A DNA stretch of 64,000 bases from Chaunax sp. Z400 (GCA_037577475.1 CM075197.1:21358150-21422149); one strand, 5' to 3'. Positions 11,001 through 24,400 are shown, numbered from the stretch's first letter. Notes: a model not told the origin generated them from the letters alone. Numbers and translations: made by a program.

Positions 11001-14000
11001 CCCCTTGTGTTTGAGAAACCAGTCATGAATGATGTGTCTTTCAAGCTCTCTTACCAAAGGAAAAAAAATCATGGTTTCAATATCAATTTGTTTTTGAGTG
11101 TATAACAGTGCAACAAAATATTATAATATTGTCTGTGGCTTTGTACAGCATATATGGGCATCTAGGAGGCAGAGAGGATTGAAAGAAGGGCACTACTGAG
11201 TTGCATTATGGGAAATGTAAGATCCCGTGTTTTTGTAGTTTGACCCATCAGGCATCAGGATGTCTACACAGTGTGGGACTGACACCAAAGACCACAGTTT
11301 GTGTCCCATCTCCTGGAAACAGTCCAATTTTTTTTTTTTTTTCTGTTTACGATGAAGGTTATTTTTCCCCAATGTGGGTTATTTCTGTAAAGTGAGAGGC
11401 TGCAGATAAAAACAAAGGTCCTATCAGCTGTTTGGGAAAGATCACGTGGGCGCCTTTACGAAGAGGGCGCAGACAAATGCTTCACTTTTACTTTGTCATT
11501 TACTGTAGGAGGGAGACTGCCGTATTTGCACCACTATAGGTATTTAACTGAAAAATGTCCTCTCATGGATTGTTCTTCATTTTTCCAGAGCTCTTGCACA
11601 TGTTATCCGGCATCCTGCCTCAGAACACATGGACGACCTTGGACTTGGCCAGCACTACGAGAACATCCAAACCAGGGTCACAATCAAAAGTCTCCGTAAG
11701 TCCTCACACATACACACATCAACATTCACAGGGGGAGAGCAGATTGTTCTCTCTCTCTCTTTCTCTGTCTATATATACATTTATATATAGAGATATTGTC
11801 TCTATACTATAATGTAATGATGATACATAGATACAGTAGATAGATTGTTCACAATCTTGAATTAGCTGTGGAACAGGAAGTGGTGGAAGTGGGAATAAAA
11901 AAAGTTCATCCACATTCATGTGGGCTGATGAGGTAATTAGTCATGCCCCCAGCAATCGCTTAACATACACACTAATTACCCCTGACAACCTACAGCAGAG
12001 CTCCGTTTCTCAGCTAGAACTTACTGTAATGCAAGAGACTTATACACACCGTACCACACTCTCTCCTCTTGTTCATCAACAGCAACACCTACACACTCCC
12101 ACACAGATGGAACAGAGTTTTAAGAGTTAATTGTATGCCTGCTTATACTGTCTTGACAACTCCAGTGAATAAAGGTCCCTCTACCTTCTTCAATGTCTCT
12201 CTATCTCTCTCTCTCTCTCTCTCTCTCCGCAAGCTGGATAATTAAGGCAAATGGCATCTCATATACTTTAGTGACACAGTTAAGCAGAATTTTGACGGTT
12301 GTGTTCTTCAGTTTTAAATACCCGCTCTAGCCGAATAACTGATGTTTTAAAAAAAAAGCGAATGACAATCAGTGACGTTCCGATGTTTCTTAGTGTAGAT
12401 GTTTCATTTGAGGCGGATGCAAATGGATATCAGCGATCACCATGTTTCATGGAAGTGTGCATGTTCTCATTACAGCTGGAGAGAGGAGGACTGCAGGTGA
12501 GTTCGCTGATTAATCCGAAGCATTTGCTGATTAGTGAAAACACCTGGTGTAATCTGCATAGCAGATGACTGCCCCGTCTCAAATGACCTCATCATATACG
12601 CCAGGCTTTAGTTATGTACATATATTCATCGACTTGAATTTGTAATAAACAAATGGACTACATGCACTACTTGACTTAAACCTAAATGTGGGCATGGCTG
12701 CCACAAGGCCACGTTGTTTACTATAAATATTGCTGAAGTGAGGGATACAAATAAACTTCAAATAGCATCAATCTAAAACATTCCAAGCGTTCGATTTTAA
12801 GAACTGTGTCATTTTTTTTTTTTTAGCTGAGATAGTTTTTTTTATCCCCTAAAATCAGCGTAGGTGAGATGTCACATCATTCTAAAATCAGATTGCTTTC
12901 ATACCTTTCATCCTCGCAGAATAATTAACAGTTCACGATAAAACCAGCCAACACCTAAGGCAGTCAGGAGTGATCTCCATGCAGAAAGAGATGCTGTATG
13001 CTTTCTTTGCTATTATACTTATTTATCATCCGCTATAGCATAATACAGCATATATCTAATATATAACATAACTGCTACTTGCACATTAGGAACTAGTGTC
13101 CTGATTCAAAATTTCATTGTCTTGCCAGAGGCTGGAGTAAATAGAAGAAATCACTTGTGTCAAAAGAAATTGAAAATTTAAGCCTCTTTCGTTGAGTCAG
13201 AAAATACCTGAAGATCATTTTATATAGTTTTAGTTTAAGTCTATGTACTTGCATGCAAAGAAATGTCTATTTACTAGTTTAAGCAATTTTGCAATGCATT
13301 ACGCAGCCCTTTCATTCACCTTATCGACAATTGGGGTATCAAAAATGTTTTATTCGAGCTACTGAGTTCATATATGACTTCACTGATGAAAAGAATGATG
13401 TCGTTTTCATTTTGTTTGGTGACCTTGCAGATTTAGTCCACAGTGTGCAGGCTGCTGTATCTGACAGGGATGTATAGGATATGGATTCTGTGCGACACAG
13501 CCGGCAACTGCAGATGGATGATTGCTGCTTTCTTGACAGCAATCCTTGCAAAGTTGCAAAGGGTGTGGTGATATTTTTTGCCGCATGGATGCATCCTGTA
13601 CGCGTGACTATGCCTCAGCTGGAACAGTCACTGTATATAATGGATAGTGGTGCAAAGCAGTGATTGAAACGCTTCGCAGGGAGCCCCTTTTTCCTCATCT
13701 GTTGCCTGTCGAAGATAACTAGAATGTTTTAGACTGGGCTATGAGATCTCATTTGTCTCAAGACACAAGTTCTACAGATTTTGTGAACTGGGTTTTCTGT
13801 GGCTGCTTTGGCTCACGTTCGTGTCCTTCTGGCCATGTGCGGACAAGGGGGCAATTATGAAGTGTGGCCTCTTTTTACTCCAGGCAGTCAGCCAGGAAGA
13901 ACAAAGTCTCCGCTCGCTGCCAACACTCCACTGGTGCATGACAGTCCATTTCCTGAGAGCCAGATAGAAATGTATTTCAGCAGCATTACCTCTGACAGCA

Positions 14001-15641
14001 GCTGAGAAAGTTAGTCTACTTATGGTTCTGTTTGCCACCTGCATGCCACGTACTGTACTCTGAGCTGTGAGCTTCAATCATCCAGTTTTTAAGCAGATAA
14101 TTACAGACTGACAGTACAGAGAGCTTAAAAATAATTGTAAGGAGTTTTTGTTTCACTGTTAATAGTTTATGAAATGAGACTTTGACAGATTGTTAGCTTC
14201 AAATGTCGCAAAACAGAGACCTTGGGACCATTAGTCAATTAAATGCCTCAAAACATTTTATGCGGTTTTCAACATTTCAAAATGGAACAAGGTTTGAGAT
14301 ACTGAACACTTGAAGATACAGCAAAGTATCACGCTGCCTGGTAGCTATAGCTAACTAATGAATCTGAGCTCTATGCTGAGGGTTGATTTATGGGTGGATT
14401 TCATATTAGACTTTCTTAATTTCATCTTGGCTTAATGGCTATATTCACATTACAAGCCACACTGGTCAATGAAACGTTTTTGCATCTGTCCTCCGAGACA
14501 GCACACATGCCGGTGACATCAGCCACAAAAAACATCATGTTTGTGGACAACTCATGGTATTCAAACCGAAATGGACACACTAGAAGCTAATGTATGCATG
14601 ACATTTTGCTCTGGAAGACAGCAAATGCTTCAGCTGTGCATATTGTGAACAGCTGATGGCAATCTGCATTTTTAATGTCATCTCTCCTTTCTGGTCGTTT
14701 CGTTTTACCGTGCAGGCTAATGACAACAGCGCTCAGCATACAGTATGTGTTTATGCAAAAACCCACATGAATTCCAATGTGACTGTTCTCATTCATGTCG
14801 CATGGCCACATAACTCATGTATCTGATCTAGGACCACATATGAATATGATACAAATCTGATCTGAAAAAAAACCAACAGATTTTTGCATAAATACAGCCC
14901 TGAAAGAAAAGAAAATCAGATCTGTGTCATGTTTAGGCAAAAAAAAAAGAAAAAAGAAAAAAAAAAAAGATATTAGAAAATACGTGAGATGAGTAAATGC
15001 AATGATGTGAAGGTTGCTGGCTACATTTTATGTTTTGAAATGTTTTGAAAAAAAGGTTTCCACATTTTGAGTGGTGAATCTCTAATCTTTAGTGCTAATC
15101 TACTGCTCCAGCAACATTTATAACTATCAAAATTACACAGTAGATTAGATCTGGGTGTGACTTAGCAACTGTTATTGGCATATTTACATGATGGCTTGAG
15201 AGTACTGACTAATTCTGATGTACCGTACGATTTATCTCATAAAGAACTCTGTTCTCTGACTGCTTTATGATAACACTAACACCCCAAAAATAAAATGATT
15301 TATTGTGTTTTCTCTTTCGACAAATCAAATCAAATGTGTTATTGTCTAGACTTTTAAAGACATATTTAAGCACATAAAAGCTGGTCCACAAATATACTAT
15401 CCATACTAATCAATATCTAATATTTAAGAAGGACACATACAATATAAATGTAGTGTTTGATGTTGAGAGATTCAGGAGTCTGACACAAATGTCAAGTTAT
15501 CGACTCAGAAATAATCGTATATTTTCACCACTGAGTTGAAAGTAGGCTGTCTGTAAATAAGACCACCCTTCTCCTTGTACCATTTATTTCAGGGCATACG
15601 GCTCCCAAAATACTCTCTTAAATCTTTCATGAGTTCCAGGG

Positions 15642-15680
<39 letters not shown>

Positions 15681-18031
15681 TGGAGTGTTAACTTGCTTAT
15701 TTCCCGCAACAGCCGTGGAGTCTTTAACCTTACAAGTCTCCAGAAGTGTCCTACTTTCCACCGGCAGCTGACATAAAAGTGGTGACTCTGATAACAGTAC
15801 AAACACAAATGACACTCAGTCAACGCAAAGCGAGATAAAAAGAGGGAGGTAAACAAGCGCATACATCAGTGTCTCCGTTTAAATTGAATTTGGCATCCTC
15901 AAAATAGCAAAGTTGCACCAGATGTCAAGATTGAAAATCACTGTCCTCATTCATCAGCTGTAATAAAATCTTTTCTCATCTTAGACTATACATAGAAAAA
16001 AGATGAGATACTATAGAGGTGCAGACAGGTTCAAACGTAATGCTTTTGACAAGATTGGTATACAAAATAATTTGGCCAAAGCAATTTGTGTATAATAATT
16101 TAAAGTATTCATGTTCATTGGCCTCTGCTACCCATGTTTGCTTTCTCCAGTATAGCAACGACCAACAGTACAGCACAAAAGTGTGACTTTACTCATCAAT
16201 GTTTGCGATCACTTTTAATCTATAACATTACGTTACAGCATAACACTTGTTTATTGCCAGTCTAGACAAGCACACACTGAATGGGAGCCTGGCTGCATGG
16301 CCCACTTACAATAAATAGTATGAAATTTAAACAGGTCAACAAGCCCAGAGAGGAACCTGACAAAGTAACAGATAGTTTTCATTCATTCATTCATTTCCTC
16401 TTCATTTTTGGATCCATCACTGACTTCACTAAGTTATCTGTATATCTTTTTTTATTTTTATTTTTAACAGCAACAGCTTTTAAGGCTTCCAATAAAACTG
16501 GATAAATACATTTTCACTCCCTTAAACAACCTCAAGCTCTGATCTGACTCGTTACACCAGCCCCTCGTTGAGGTGTGCAAGAAGTCAAAGCTGTTTTCTG
16601 AATCGTTTCATGAGACAGCATCGATAATTCGAGACTCTCCCAATTAATTAGCACGGTAATAACATTTCTTGCTGACCAATGGGGAATAAGAGCGTAATTA
16701 ACCTATTTTCTGTGTTAATGATCTGTTTTTATCAGACACATTTCAGACCTAAGTCTTGTGGACTTGATGCACTTTAAAGTTTGTAAACTTTAAAATGGCA
16801 GTGATGAGTGGATGGACATTTTTTCATTTATTTGTTTGCAAAGTTGTTGGAGTTGGACTTACAGGGGATTAATATGGCAGTTCCTTTGAGCCAAAGGAGT
16901 TTTAACAATAATGGTTTCCTTAAAAAAAAAGAAAGAAGTTTCTATTTACCATTACAAAAAAAAAAAAGGAGTGAGTGTTGATTCACAACCTTGTGACTTT
17001 TAGAATAACCGTCATTATGATTTTGTGCTTAAAACTCAAAGAGAGCAAGCAAAAGTAAGTGTTGGTCCATAAACATGTTGATATCTCTCCTCAGATTTAC
17101 TGCATATAACTCACAGCACTTGCAGTATAGTCTTCAAACTGTTGCCTATGAATTGGCACGCTCCACTAATCTCCTCCAACCTAAATGAGGAGAGGACACT
17201 CTGAACATCTGTTTGTTCTGTCATGCCAGTAGGCAGGGGGCCAGTCTATTTGCTGTGCACCCTTTAATTTACCAGATGTCTACTGTAGGATTAGTACAGT
17301 TTTACAAAGAGCAATCATGACTCTCCAGCTGCGTCCATGGAAAAACCTACTTAAAGGAAAGAGACACGACCAAGTTAGAGCGACAGTTGCTCTATATTCA
17401 CATCTATTCATTAAGCTTGTTCATATCCTGGGAATTTAACGTCATGCAACAGTCACTTAGAGGAGACTAATGCAGCTTAATAAAAATAGGCAAATAACAA
17501 AACCTCAGTGATTTAAGGTAATTTGTTTGTGAAGATAATAATAGAGTCTTAATTTGTGCATTAATGCTGTGTGTTTTCCCTCCTTTAGACAGCCAGCAGA
17601 TGAACAACATGGCTCAAACATCTACTCTGATAGCCCAGCCGTATCCAGTTATGGGACAGATCACCAGCCCCTATGATCAACAGAAGCCAGTCAAAGATCT
17701 CAACAAATACGCCACGCTCAAGGCTGTGGGTAAGAAGATGTTTACGATGAGACAGGAGGATATAAAAGCACTTTCTATGCATAATTAGGTATAGCTCATT
17801 ACCTCCACTATTAATAAAACTAGCAGAATTAAACAGGACTTTACTTCGGCGGACCGCCCAGGCGTATCAGTGGAGGCCACAGTATATTTGGCAACCCAAT
17901 TTAGCATTTTCTATATTTATTTTTTTAACCATCTGAGAGTACGATGCCATCTGCGATCAATTAACCAGTGGACAAGGTCCCATCCCTCTACCCCTCCCAT
18001 CTAGTGACAATCACACATGCTCTGCAGAGAC

Positions 18032-18067
<36 letters not shown>

Positions 18068-19535
18068 TCTCTGGTATTAGACCAGATTAAATAAAGTCCA
18101 AAGGATCACAAAGGTCAGTAGGATTAATCCTCTTGAGTTCTGCTGCAAATTTCACGTCAATCAGTCTGACTGTTTTTGAACCTGTCATCAGATCCCTCAG
18201 GGGAGATGTCAATACTATTTCTAAAAAGGCTATCTGGTCACACTGAATGTGGTTAATGTTACGTTAAAAATTGTTGGTCTCAACAGACAAAAAGAACATG
18301 TTATTTAAAACTGCCATCTCTCTCTTTTCAGTTTAGCAACTAAAGGATGTAAGATAAACGTTGACAGTTTTTCAGATTTTTATTTCCCATCTACTTCAGA
18401 GTTTGCAAGAATCCTGTTTACACAACACATCCTGTCAGATGTGTGCTTCCAAATCGTCTTTCTTTAAATAGGAACCTTGTTGGTTTGAGCTGTCATCAAA
18501 TCTCAGGCTTACAGAAATCTTTCTCACTTAATCCATAGTCCATCAATGCCAATGCCAGAAGTTTAAAGTTTATATATAGAAACAAGTTTGCCGTTCTGCT
18601 AATGTTGATTTTGGAATGTCTGCATCTTTGCTCTGCCTGTGCAAATCTGAAACAAGAAAAAAAATAGCAAATACCAAAATAGCGCCACCCAGGATGATGG
18701 TGCCAAAGGATTTTAAGAAAAAAAATAAAATCACAAGATCACACTAAATGGATGCTGAAATACAAAACAAGAAAGTTAGTACTTTTATGTACACCAGGGA
18801 AATATGTTTTTTGTGGGTCTGACTGTTGGAAGTATTTGAGCTGATATTTAAATAACTGAAACAGCCAACAGGTTGACAGGCACAGACAGTCCGGCACTCA
18901 TCTTATCCAAATAAAATATCCATCCCAATAGTTTTTTTAAAAATTGAACATAAATTCAAAAATGTATGTGAAGATGTCCACAGACTCCCTTCTCTCTCTC
19001 TCTCTCTTTTTTTTTTTAATGGATGTTTTACGTGACAAACTTAAGGAGGATTTTTTAGATACCTGCCGACGTCTGCACTCAGGACACAATTTAATAGATG
19101 ATGAAGGGAAAAAAACAAGGAACTGTCATGTTGTTTATCTGTTATTTCTTAGCAGAGAAAGCTAACGACAGCTTCTACAGCAACCGGCGGCAAGCGATCG
19201 AGATGACAACCAAAGGCAGCCTTCCCATGGAAGCTGTAGATATGGAGCCAGAGCCGAGTAATCCTTACAGCCCACCCAGACAGCTGTCCGCAAAGCAGAA
19301 TGGACACAAGTACAAAAGCACCATGAGCCACAGCCCCCAGTCACTGTACTATGGATCCAACACTGCTGCCAGTCCAGGAATGCTAACATCCTGGGACAGC
19401 AAGGACATGCTGGGACTCCATCAGAGCTATGGCCCAAAGAAACTCTGTATCGTAGAGAAGGAGGTGCACACAACTCGCTACATGCCTTCACAACCTTACT
19501 TTGTGACCAACAGCAAGACAGAAGTGACCGTATGA
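7537..19535 (+). CDS. shisa9: Shisa-9 (CKAMP44), AMPA receptor auxiliary protein, gene span
   Basis: Four coding exons, 7537-8045, 11589-11695, 17589-17729 and 19153-19535, join in frame (1140 bases, 379 residues plus stop). Seen: a signal peptide at about 1-20; a cysteine-rich Shisa domain at about 57-103 with Cys57, 73, 81, 82, 85, 90, 91 and 103; an N-glycosylation site at Asn38; one membrane helix at about 132-153; a cytoplasmic tail ending in NSKTEVTV, a PDZ ligand. Family knowledge: Shisa9 binds AMPA receptors at synapses and slows recovery from desensitisation. The tail motifs QPYFVTNSKTEVTV and NKYATLKAV favour Shisa9 over Shisa6/7. The protein is shorter than the human form of about 424 residues. 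The a or b paralogue cannot be told. Confidence 0.92.
10109..10588 (+). pseudogene. Non-LTR retrotransposon endonuclease-end fragment
   Basis: An open frame of about 160 codons runs to a TAG at 10586-10588. It reads FVRPGEKLPS, then LRPDLVLISEASKQIILLEL, TVPWEDRIEEAHERKRAKYS, PIEVGCRGFAGQSLC and a tryptophan-rich end (SRWLWIRRGEPWVG). The PD-x-E-L core followed by TVPWE is like the restriction-like endonuclease end of R2-type LINE proteins, and this tail is common in fish genomes next to reverse transcriptase. No reverse transcriptase precedes it, so the copy is 5'-truncated. Clade assignment is from memory. Confidence 0.65.
10589..10730 (+). mobile_element. Probable 3' untranslated end of the truncated LINE
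   Basis: GC-rich text after the retrotransposon stop (GGGCTTGATCAACCCCGGCT, then AAAGACCCGAAACACCCAAT) continues the element; its exact end is uncertain. Confidence 0.45.
11589..11695 (+). CDS. shisa9: shisa9 coding exon 2
   Basis: Acceptor TTTTCCAG at 11588 and donor GTAAGT at 11696. It encodes the cytoplasmic segment ALAHVIRHPASEHMDDLGLG followed by QHYENIQTRVTIKSL. It enters in phase 2 and leaves in phase 1. Confidence 0.88.
12196..12228. repeat. (CT)n microsatellite
   Basis: CT tract inside shisa9 intron 2. Confidence 0.9.
15644..15679. repeat. (GT)n microsatellite
   Basis: Eighteen uninterrupted GT units inside shisa9 intron 2. Confidence 0.95.
17589..17729 (+). CDS. shisa9: shisa9 coding exon 3
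   Basis: Acceptor CTCCTTTAG and donor GTAAGA. It encodes SQQMNNMAQTSTLIAQPYPV and then MGQITSPYDQQKPVKDLNKY, ATLKAV. Both boundaries are phase 1, so the exon could be skipped without a frameshift. Confidence 0.9.
17730..19152 (+). other. shisa9: shisa9 intron 3
   Basis: It contains a GA microsatellite at 18036-18064. Human SHISA9 has a short extra segment between the KAV and KVNDDFY blocks; I could not find an equivalent small exon here by eye. Confidence 0.7.
18036..18064. repeat. (GA)n microsatellite
   Basis: GA tract in shisa9 intron 3. Confidence 0.9.
19153..19535 (+). CDS. shisa9: shisa9 coding exon 4 (terminal)
   Basis: Starts after TTATTTCTTAG, so the split codon GCA gives KAVAEKANDSFYSNRRQ, matching the family. 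It ends with a PDZ ligand, TNSKTEVTV, and TGA at 19533-19535. Confidence 0.92.
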
Positions 19536-20320
19536 GGGACTTGCGAGACATCAGGCTTTTAAAAGCAGTGTGCATTTAAGAAATTCAGTGTCTGCTGACT
19601 GTGGTTGTAAGAAATCAACATGGACTGTGGCGTGTGCAGTTGTGCAGCAATGGGCTGCATGTAAAACACCAGGCCTCTATAGAGGATACATTGATGAATA
19701 TGTTGTCATATAATCCAATAGCTAAAACAAAACATAAAAGCTACATAACTCAGATATAAACAATGAGACATGTGACACATACTGTACAACACTATCGTCA
19801 GTATTTATTGCAATATCAATGGACCCTAAAATATAAATATCTTATTTAATTTCTATTTATTAAACATTGTCTAAATGAGAAAACCTTCATTATTTATCGA
19901 ATCAAGGTTGAGCAGCGTGTGATTAGGGAGATTTGATGAAATGCTTTACCAGACAATATAGAAGATGTAAATGAAATGAAAGGAATAAGTTTGCTCCACT
20001 GCTAGGTGTTATTTCAAGTACATTGTCGCAGGATTTCAGAAAATGACAACACTCTGAAAGCTCACAGAGCATTTTAAACTTGATTAGCAGCTATATAAAT
20101 GAAGTCATCATTCAAATTCCAACTTAAAAACATTGGTTATCCACAATCTTGATGGTAACGACAGTGACAACTTAAGTAAGAACTGTATTTATAACATTTT
20201 TAGACTACCAGACATAAATGTTGTCTAAAAGTACATTTTTCATGTTTGTTTCCGAAATGCTGCACATCCATTTTTGGAAAGATCCACAAGCTTATACTGT
20301 AAGTCATTAAGCGGTTCTAA

Positions 20321-20326
20321 AATAAA
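20321..20326 (+). terminator. shisa9: Candidate shisa9 polyadenylation signal
   Basis: AATAAA about 790 bases after the stop, followed by a GT-rich stretch (GTTGGTCTCC). Other AATAAA copies lie further downstream, for example near 20905 and 22220, so the used site is uncertain. Confidence 0.3.
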
Positions 20327-22363
20327 GTTGGTCTCCAAAAGTCTTACTGTTGACCTTAATTGCTTAAAATCCATTAAGTCCATTAAGTCAATTTACATTT
20401 GGTGAATGCGGTGTCACTTTTCAAAGTGGTCGATGAAAGTTCCAAATAAATCAAAACCATGTCACTGCCAAAAGACAGCTTCACCGTACAAAGTTCCCCC
20501 TAGACTCCTAGGAGACGGGGCTGCAGAGTATTGAATCAGTATTGTATTGGTGTAACAGTGCCTCTCATCACTACCAGCATGTATGTGATTATCCTAGAAT
20601 AAAGTATAGCCCCATTATTACAGTGGTGATTGGTCTAATTCTTAGTCTGCCCCTAACAGAAGTCGTGTTCAGAGTGAAGATGGTGACTCAGAGTTGGACT
20701 AATAGTCAAATTCTCAGCTTTTATTACAAATGAATCCCAAATCTCCCATTCATTGAATGTATCTGGTCAGGATAGTGTGAAATCAGTGGTACAGTAGCAG
20801 TTGCCGTTTCCAGTGTTGTAGGGTTACCAGTTTATGAACTTTTGGTCAGGATGAATGTAAAATGTTGTGAAGCAAAAAAATGTGTTTTTGTCTGTTACTA
20901 CTCAAATAAATGGGTTAACTATGAAAAGCGTTTTTTGTTTGACTGACCCGAACAATTTACTACATGACAATATTAACTTTCAGTTAGGGTATCAAAAAGT
21001 TATGTTATCTCAGTCTCAAATAACGTAAATCAATAATGGATTGAAAACATTAGGAATTCATTTGTTGAACTGATTTCCAGGCCAAGTCATATAAAAAGTT
21101 GCTCATGTCTGCCTATACAGTAATGCAATGGACTATTTCAAATAGCTGAGGAAAAGGCTGCCATAGCTAATACACAGTGGGAAAAGGGAACTGTTAAAGA
21201 TGTAATATATCCAAATCTTAGCATGCTAATAGACGTCCAAACCCATTGAATGCACAATCACTGTTTTATGAAATCTATTATTCACACTAAAGAAACTCAA
21301 TTACTTATTCTGATGAGATTTTTATACACACAAATATAGTGACCGCCATTGAATGTTCTTGTTTTGTGGGTGCAAATTGTTTAATTTCTTTCTTAAAGAC
21401 AATTAAAGATATTAAGCTACATTGCACCATATTTACGCATGAAGATCTACTATAAAACTTCCAGTTAAAAACATTATATGTAGAATATATTGTGTTTGTT
21501 TTGCAAAACGCAGCAGCAATGTTATATTTTCGTTAAGTTTAAAGAACTGCCCCGATGGTCAATTCTTAATAGCTCATTATTAGAAATGAATCTGATTACC
21601 TAATTTCTCTAATAAATGTTAATGCATCTTTATGTACAGTACAGAATTACATTGGTTCAATTTGAGATATATTCACTACCTCTATATTTGACAGTGCACA
21701 CAATCCAGTTATTCTGGAAAATTACAAAACACTTAAATGTTTTCCACAGTGTTTGTGCTGTAAATCCTCATATTGCCAATGTGCTGCAAATACTTTAATC
21801 TCTTCTATCTCTTTAATGTCTTTTTTGTTGTATTGAATTCTATGAATTTATAATAATTACATTCCATTTTGGTCATTTGAAATAGTTCCGGTGCAGTCTG
21901 GAAAAGTCCAAGGTTCATGAAACATTTTCTAGATGTGGAAACCATCTACGGCTGCCTTTTACAGCGATCCAAGTCAGTCAATGGTGTCAACTTATTTTTC
22001 ATGTATTAGATTCAGCATTAAAGTGTAACCACTGGCAATGAGCACCTGTAACACCATGTTAGTGGACTTTGTTTACCAGTCAGTTGAATGTTAAATAATG
22101 TCAGTTAACATAAGCTTTTAGCTTTTTGTAAATTTTGTAAAGAGAAATATTATGCCTATAATCACCATAACAGAAAACAAATTTCTAGTAGTAAGCTGTC
22201 TGTAGCATTTTTGGTGCTTAATAAAACTCTGTTGTTGTTGTTTTCTTTTAAAAAAATTCTGATTCTAGCTGGTTCTATCACCGATAAACACCACATCAGA
22301 TGGTATCATAACAACGTGGAAGTGCACTTGAGCACAGCCAAAGCACCAATGTACACATTCCTT

Positions 22364-22642
22364 CAGGGTGGCATGATGGTCTTAGCACTGTCACCTCACA
22401 GCAAGAAGATTTGTGAGTGGAGTTCTCTCTGTGTCTGAGAGGGTTCTCTTTGGGTGGATCCGGCTTCCTCCCACAGTCCAAAAACAGGAAATATAGGTGA
22501 ATTGGTGACACTAGATTGCCCATAGGTGTAAATGGTTGCTTGTCTCTATCTGTGTTGGCCTGTGATGACCTGGTGACCTATCCAGAGTGTATGTAGGCTG
22601 GATAGGCCTATGCTCCCTGCATGAGATGGAAGGATGGATGGA
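22364..22642 (+). repeat. Teleost dispersed repeat
   Basis: Blocks such as AGCACTGTCACCTCACAGCA, TCCCACAGTCCAAAAACAGG, GGTGAATTGGTGACACTAGA and TGACCTGGTGACCTATCCAG match a very common fish interspersed repeat that ends in GGATGGATGG. The copy is diverged. Its class is not assigned here. Confidence 0.6.
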
Positions 22643-22997
22643 GTACTTAAACCACAACCACACACTCACACATACTCACACACACATACACAAACACATG
22701 GCACGTTTGGATCACTTTGCTACTTTTGCTTTAAATTCAATCCATTGTTGTTTTTGGACTTGTTCCTGCAGATTGATCCTGTTTACAGTTGTGCTTTCTA
22801 GAGCACAAGCATCAACGAGCCTCTGGGAGCGCTGTCATTTTCCTGAAAATGCCAGGAGACATTCTTGTTAATTAGCAAAAGATGTTTCCTACCACAGGGT
22901 GGTTCCCTCTGGAAATTAAATTGGCACAATAACCTAATTCAATCAGACAGAGAGGGTCAAAGCCAAGTCCTGGTGTGTGAGGAGTCTTGATTCTGTA

Positions 22998-23964
22998 CGA
23001 CCCCATTTCCAAAAAAGTTGGGACGCTGTGTAAAATATAAATGGACACAGAATGTGATGATTCGCAAAACATCGAAACCCCGTATTTAATTGAAAATAGC
23101 ACAAAGTCAACACATCAAATGTTGAAAAAGGAGAAATTTCATTCTTTTTTGAAAATTATACGCCCGTTTTGAATTTGATACCATCAACATGTTTAAAATA
23201 AATTGGAACATGTTCCATTGTCTGTGAACACTATGCAAAGAGGAAACCGTATATAAACCAGAAACGCCCTGCCTTCACTGGGCCTGAGCTCATTTAAGAT
23301 GGACTGAGGTGAAGTGGGAAACTGTCCTGTTGGTCTGACGAGTCAAAATTTTAAATTCTTTTTGGAAATCATGGACGCCACGTCCTCCGGGCTAAAGAGG
23401 AGAGGGACCATCCGGCTTGTTGTCAGCACACAGTTCAAAAGTGATGGTATGGGGGATGCATTAGTGGACATGGCATGAGTAACATTACACATTTGTGAAG
23501 GCACCATTAATGCTGAACCATATATACAGGTTTTGGAGCAACATATTCAGGGAAGGCCTTGCTTACTTCAGCAAGACAATGCCAAACCACATTCTGCACG
23601 TGTTACAACAGCATGGCTCCGTAGTAAAAGAGTCCGGGTGCTAAACTGGCCTGTCTGCAGTCCAGACTTGTCACCCATTTCAAAATACAGCAATTGGTCT
23701 CCTCAGTTCCCACACACACAAAAGAAGAGGTGATGCAACACAGTGGTAAACATGACCCTGTTCCAACTTTTTTGAAAGGTGTTGCTGGCATCAAATTCTA
23801 AGTGAGGAGGTCATTTTCAAAAACAATTACATTTTTCTGATTCAACATTTGAAAATTTGTCTTTGCGCTATTTTCAATTGGGGATTCAATGATTTGCAAA
23901 TCAATGCATACTGTTTTTATTTACATTTTACACAGTGTCCCAACTTATTTTGGAAACGAGATTG
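22998..23964 (+). mobile_element. Decayed Tc1/mariner-like transposon with long inverted ends
   Basis: The left end (CCCCATTTCCAAAAAAGTTG, GGACGCTGTGTAAAAT) and the right end read in reverse (CGTTTCCAAAATAAGTTGGG, ACACTGTGTAAAATGTAAAT) are inverted repeats; similarity continues roughly 140 bases inward. TA dinucleotides flank at 22996-22997 and 23965-23966, the expected target duplication. The interior has a transposase relic, LLQQDNAKPHSARVTTAWLR followed by NWPVCSPDLSPI, which contains the DN..H and SPDL..I motifs of the catalytic core. At about 967 bases with stops and no N-terminal DNA-binding region, it cannot be autonomous. Confidence 0.85.
23533..23733 (+). pseudogene. Tc1/mariner transposase C-terminal relic
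   Basis: Open frame inside the element at 22998-23964 carrying the second catalytic Asp region (QQDNAKPHSA) and the SPDLSPI region that normally precedes the final acidic residue. The usual Glu after SPDLSPI is replaced by Ser, and the downstream part is lost. Confidence 0.75.
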
Positions 23965-24357
23965 TATTGCAAAGACATAAAGAAGTATCATCATTTTATT
24001 TTTACATGAAAAAATGCAACCGGATTAGATACACCTGATTTAGCACACCCCCAAAATTTGGGGGGTAATTAAGGAGATAGAGCTCATGTAAATAAAAATA
24101 AACCTCAACATGAAATATTATGAGAATGAGCAATTCAGAACTGATATCCACCACAACAGTTGAATTATCGATCATTTTGATGATCGGTAGATTTTATTAT
24201 TCTTTATCCTTTGTTTGGATCCTCATAATCTTCCACAAAGTGGTCGCTAGTCTTCCTGAGATCCGAAACAAAGGAAAAACAATCAAATCAAACAACAGAA
24301 TAAAGAATATAGTACATCTAAAACCAGCTAAAGCTGAAAACAAACAAACTAAAATAA

Positions 24358-24361
<4 letters not shown>

Positions 24362-24400
<39 letters not shown>

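Larger units (their letters stand above)
8046..11588 (+). other. shisa9: shisa9 intron 1
   Basis: GT..AG intron of about 3.5 kb. It is AT-rich and contains a retrotransposon 3' fragment at 10109-10730 in the same orientation as shisa9. I see no further exon. Confidence 0.8.
11696..17588 (+). other. shisa9: shisa9 intron 2
   Basis: Intron of about 5.9 kb with CT (12196-12228) and GT (15644-15679) microsatellites and an A-rich tract near 14938-14969. No other exon or clear transposon is visible. Confidence 0.75.
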
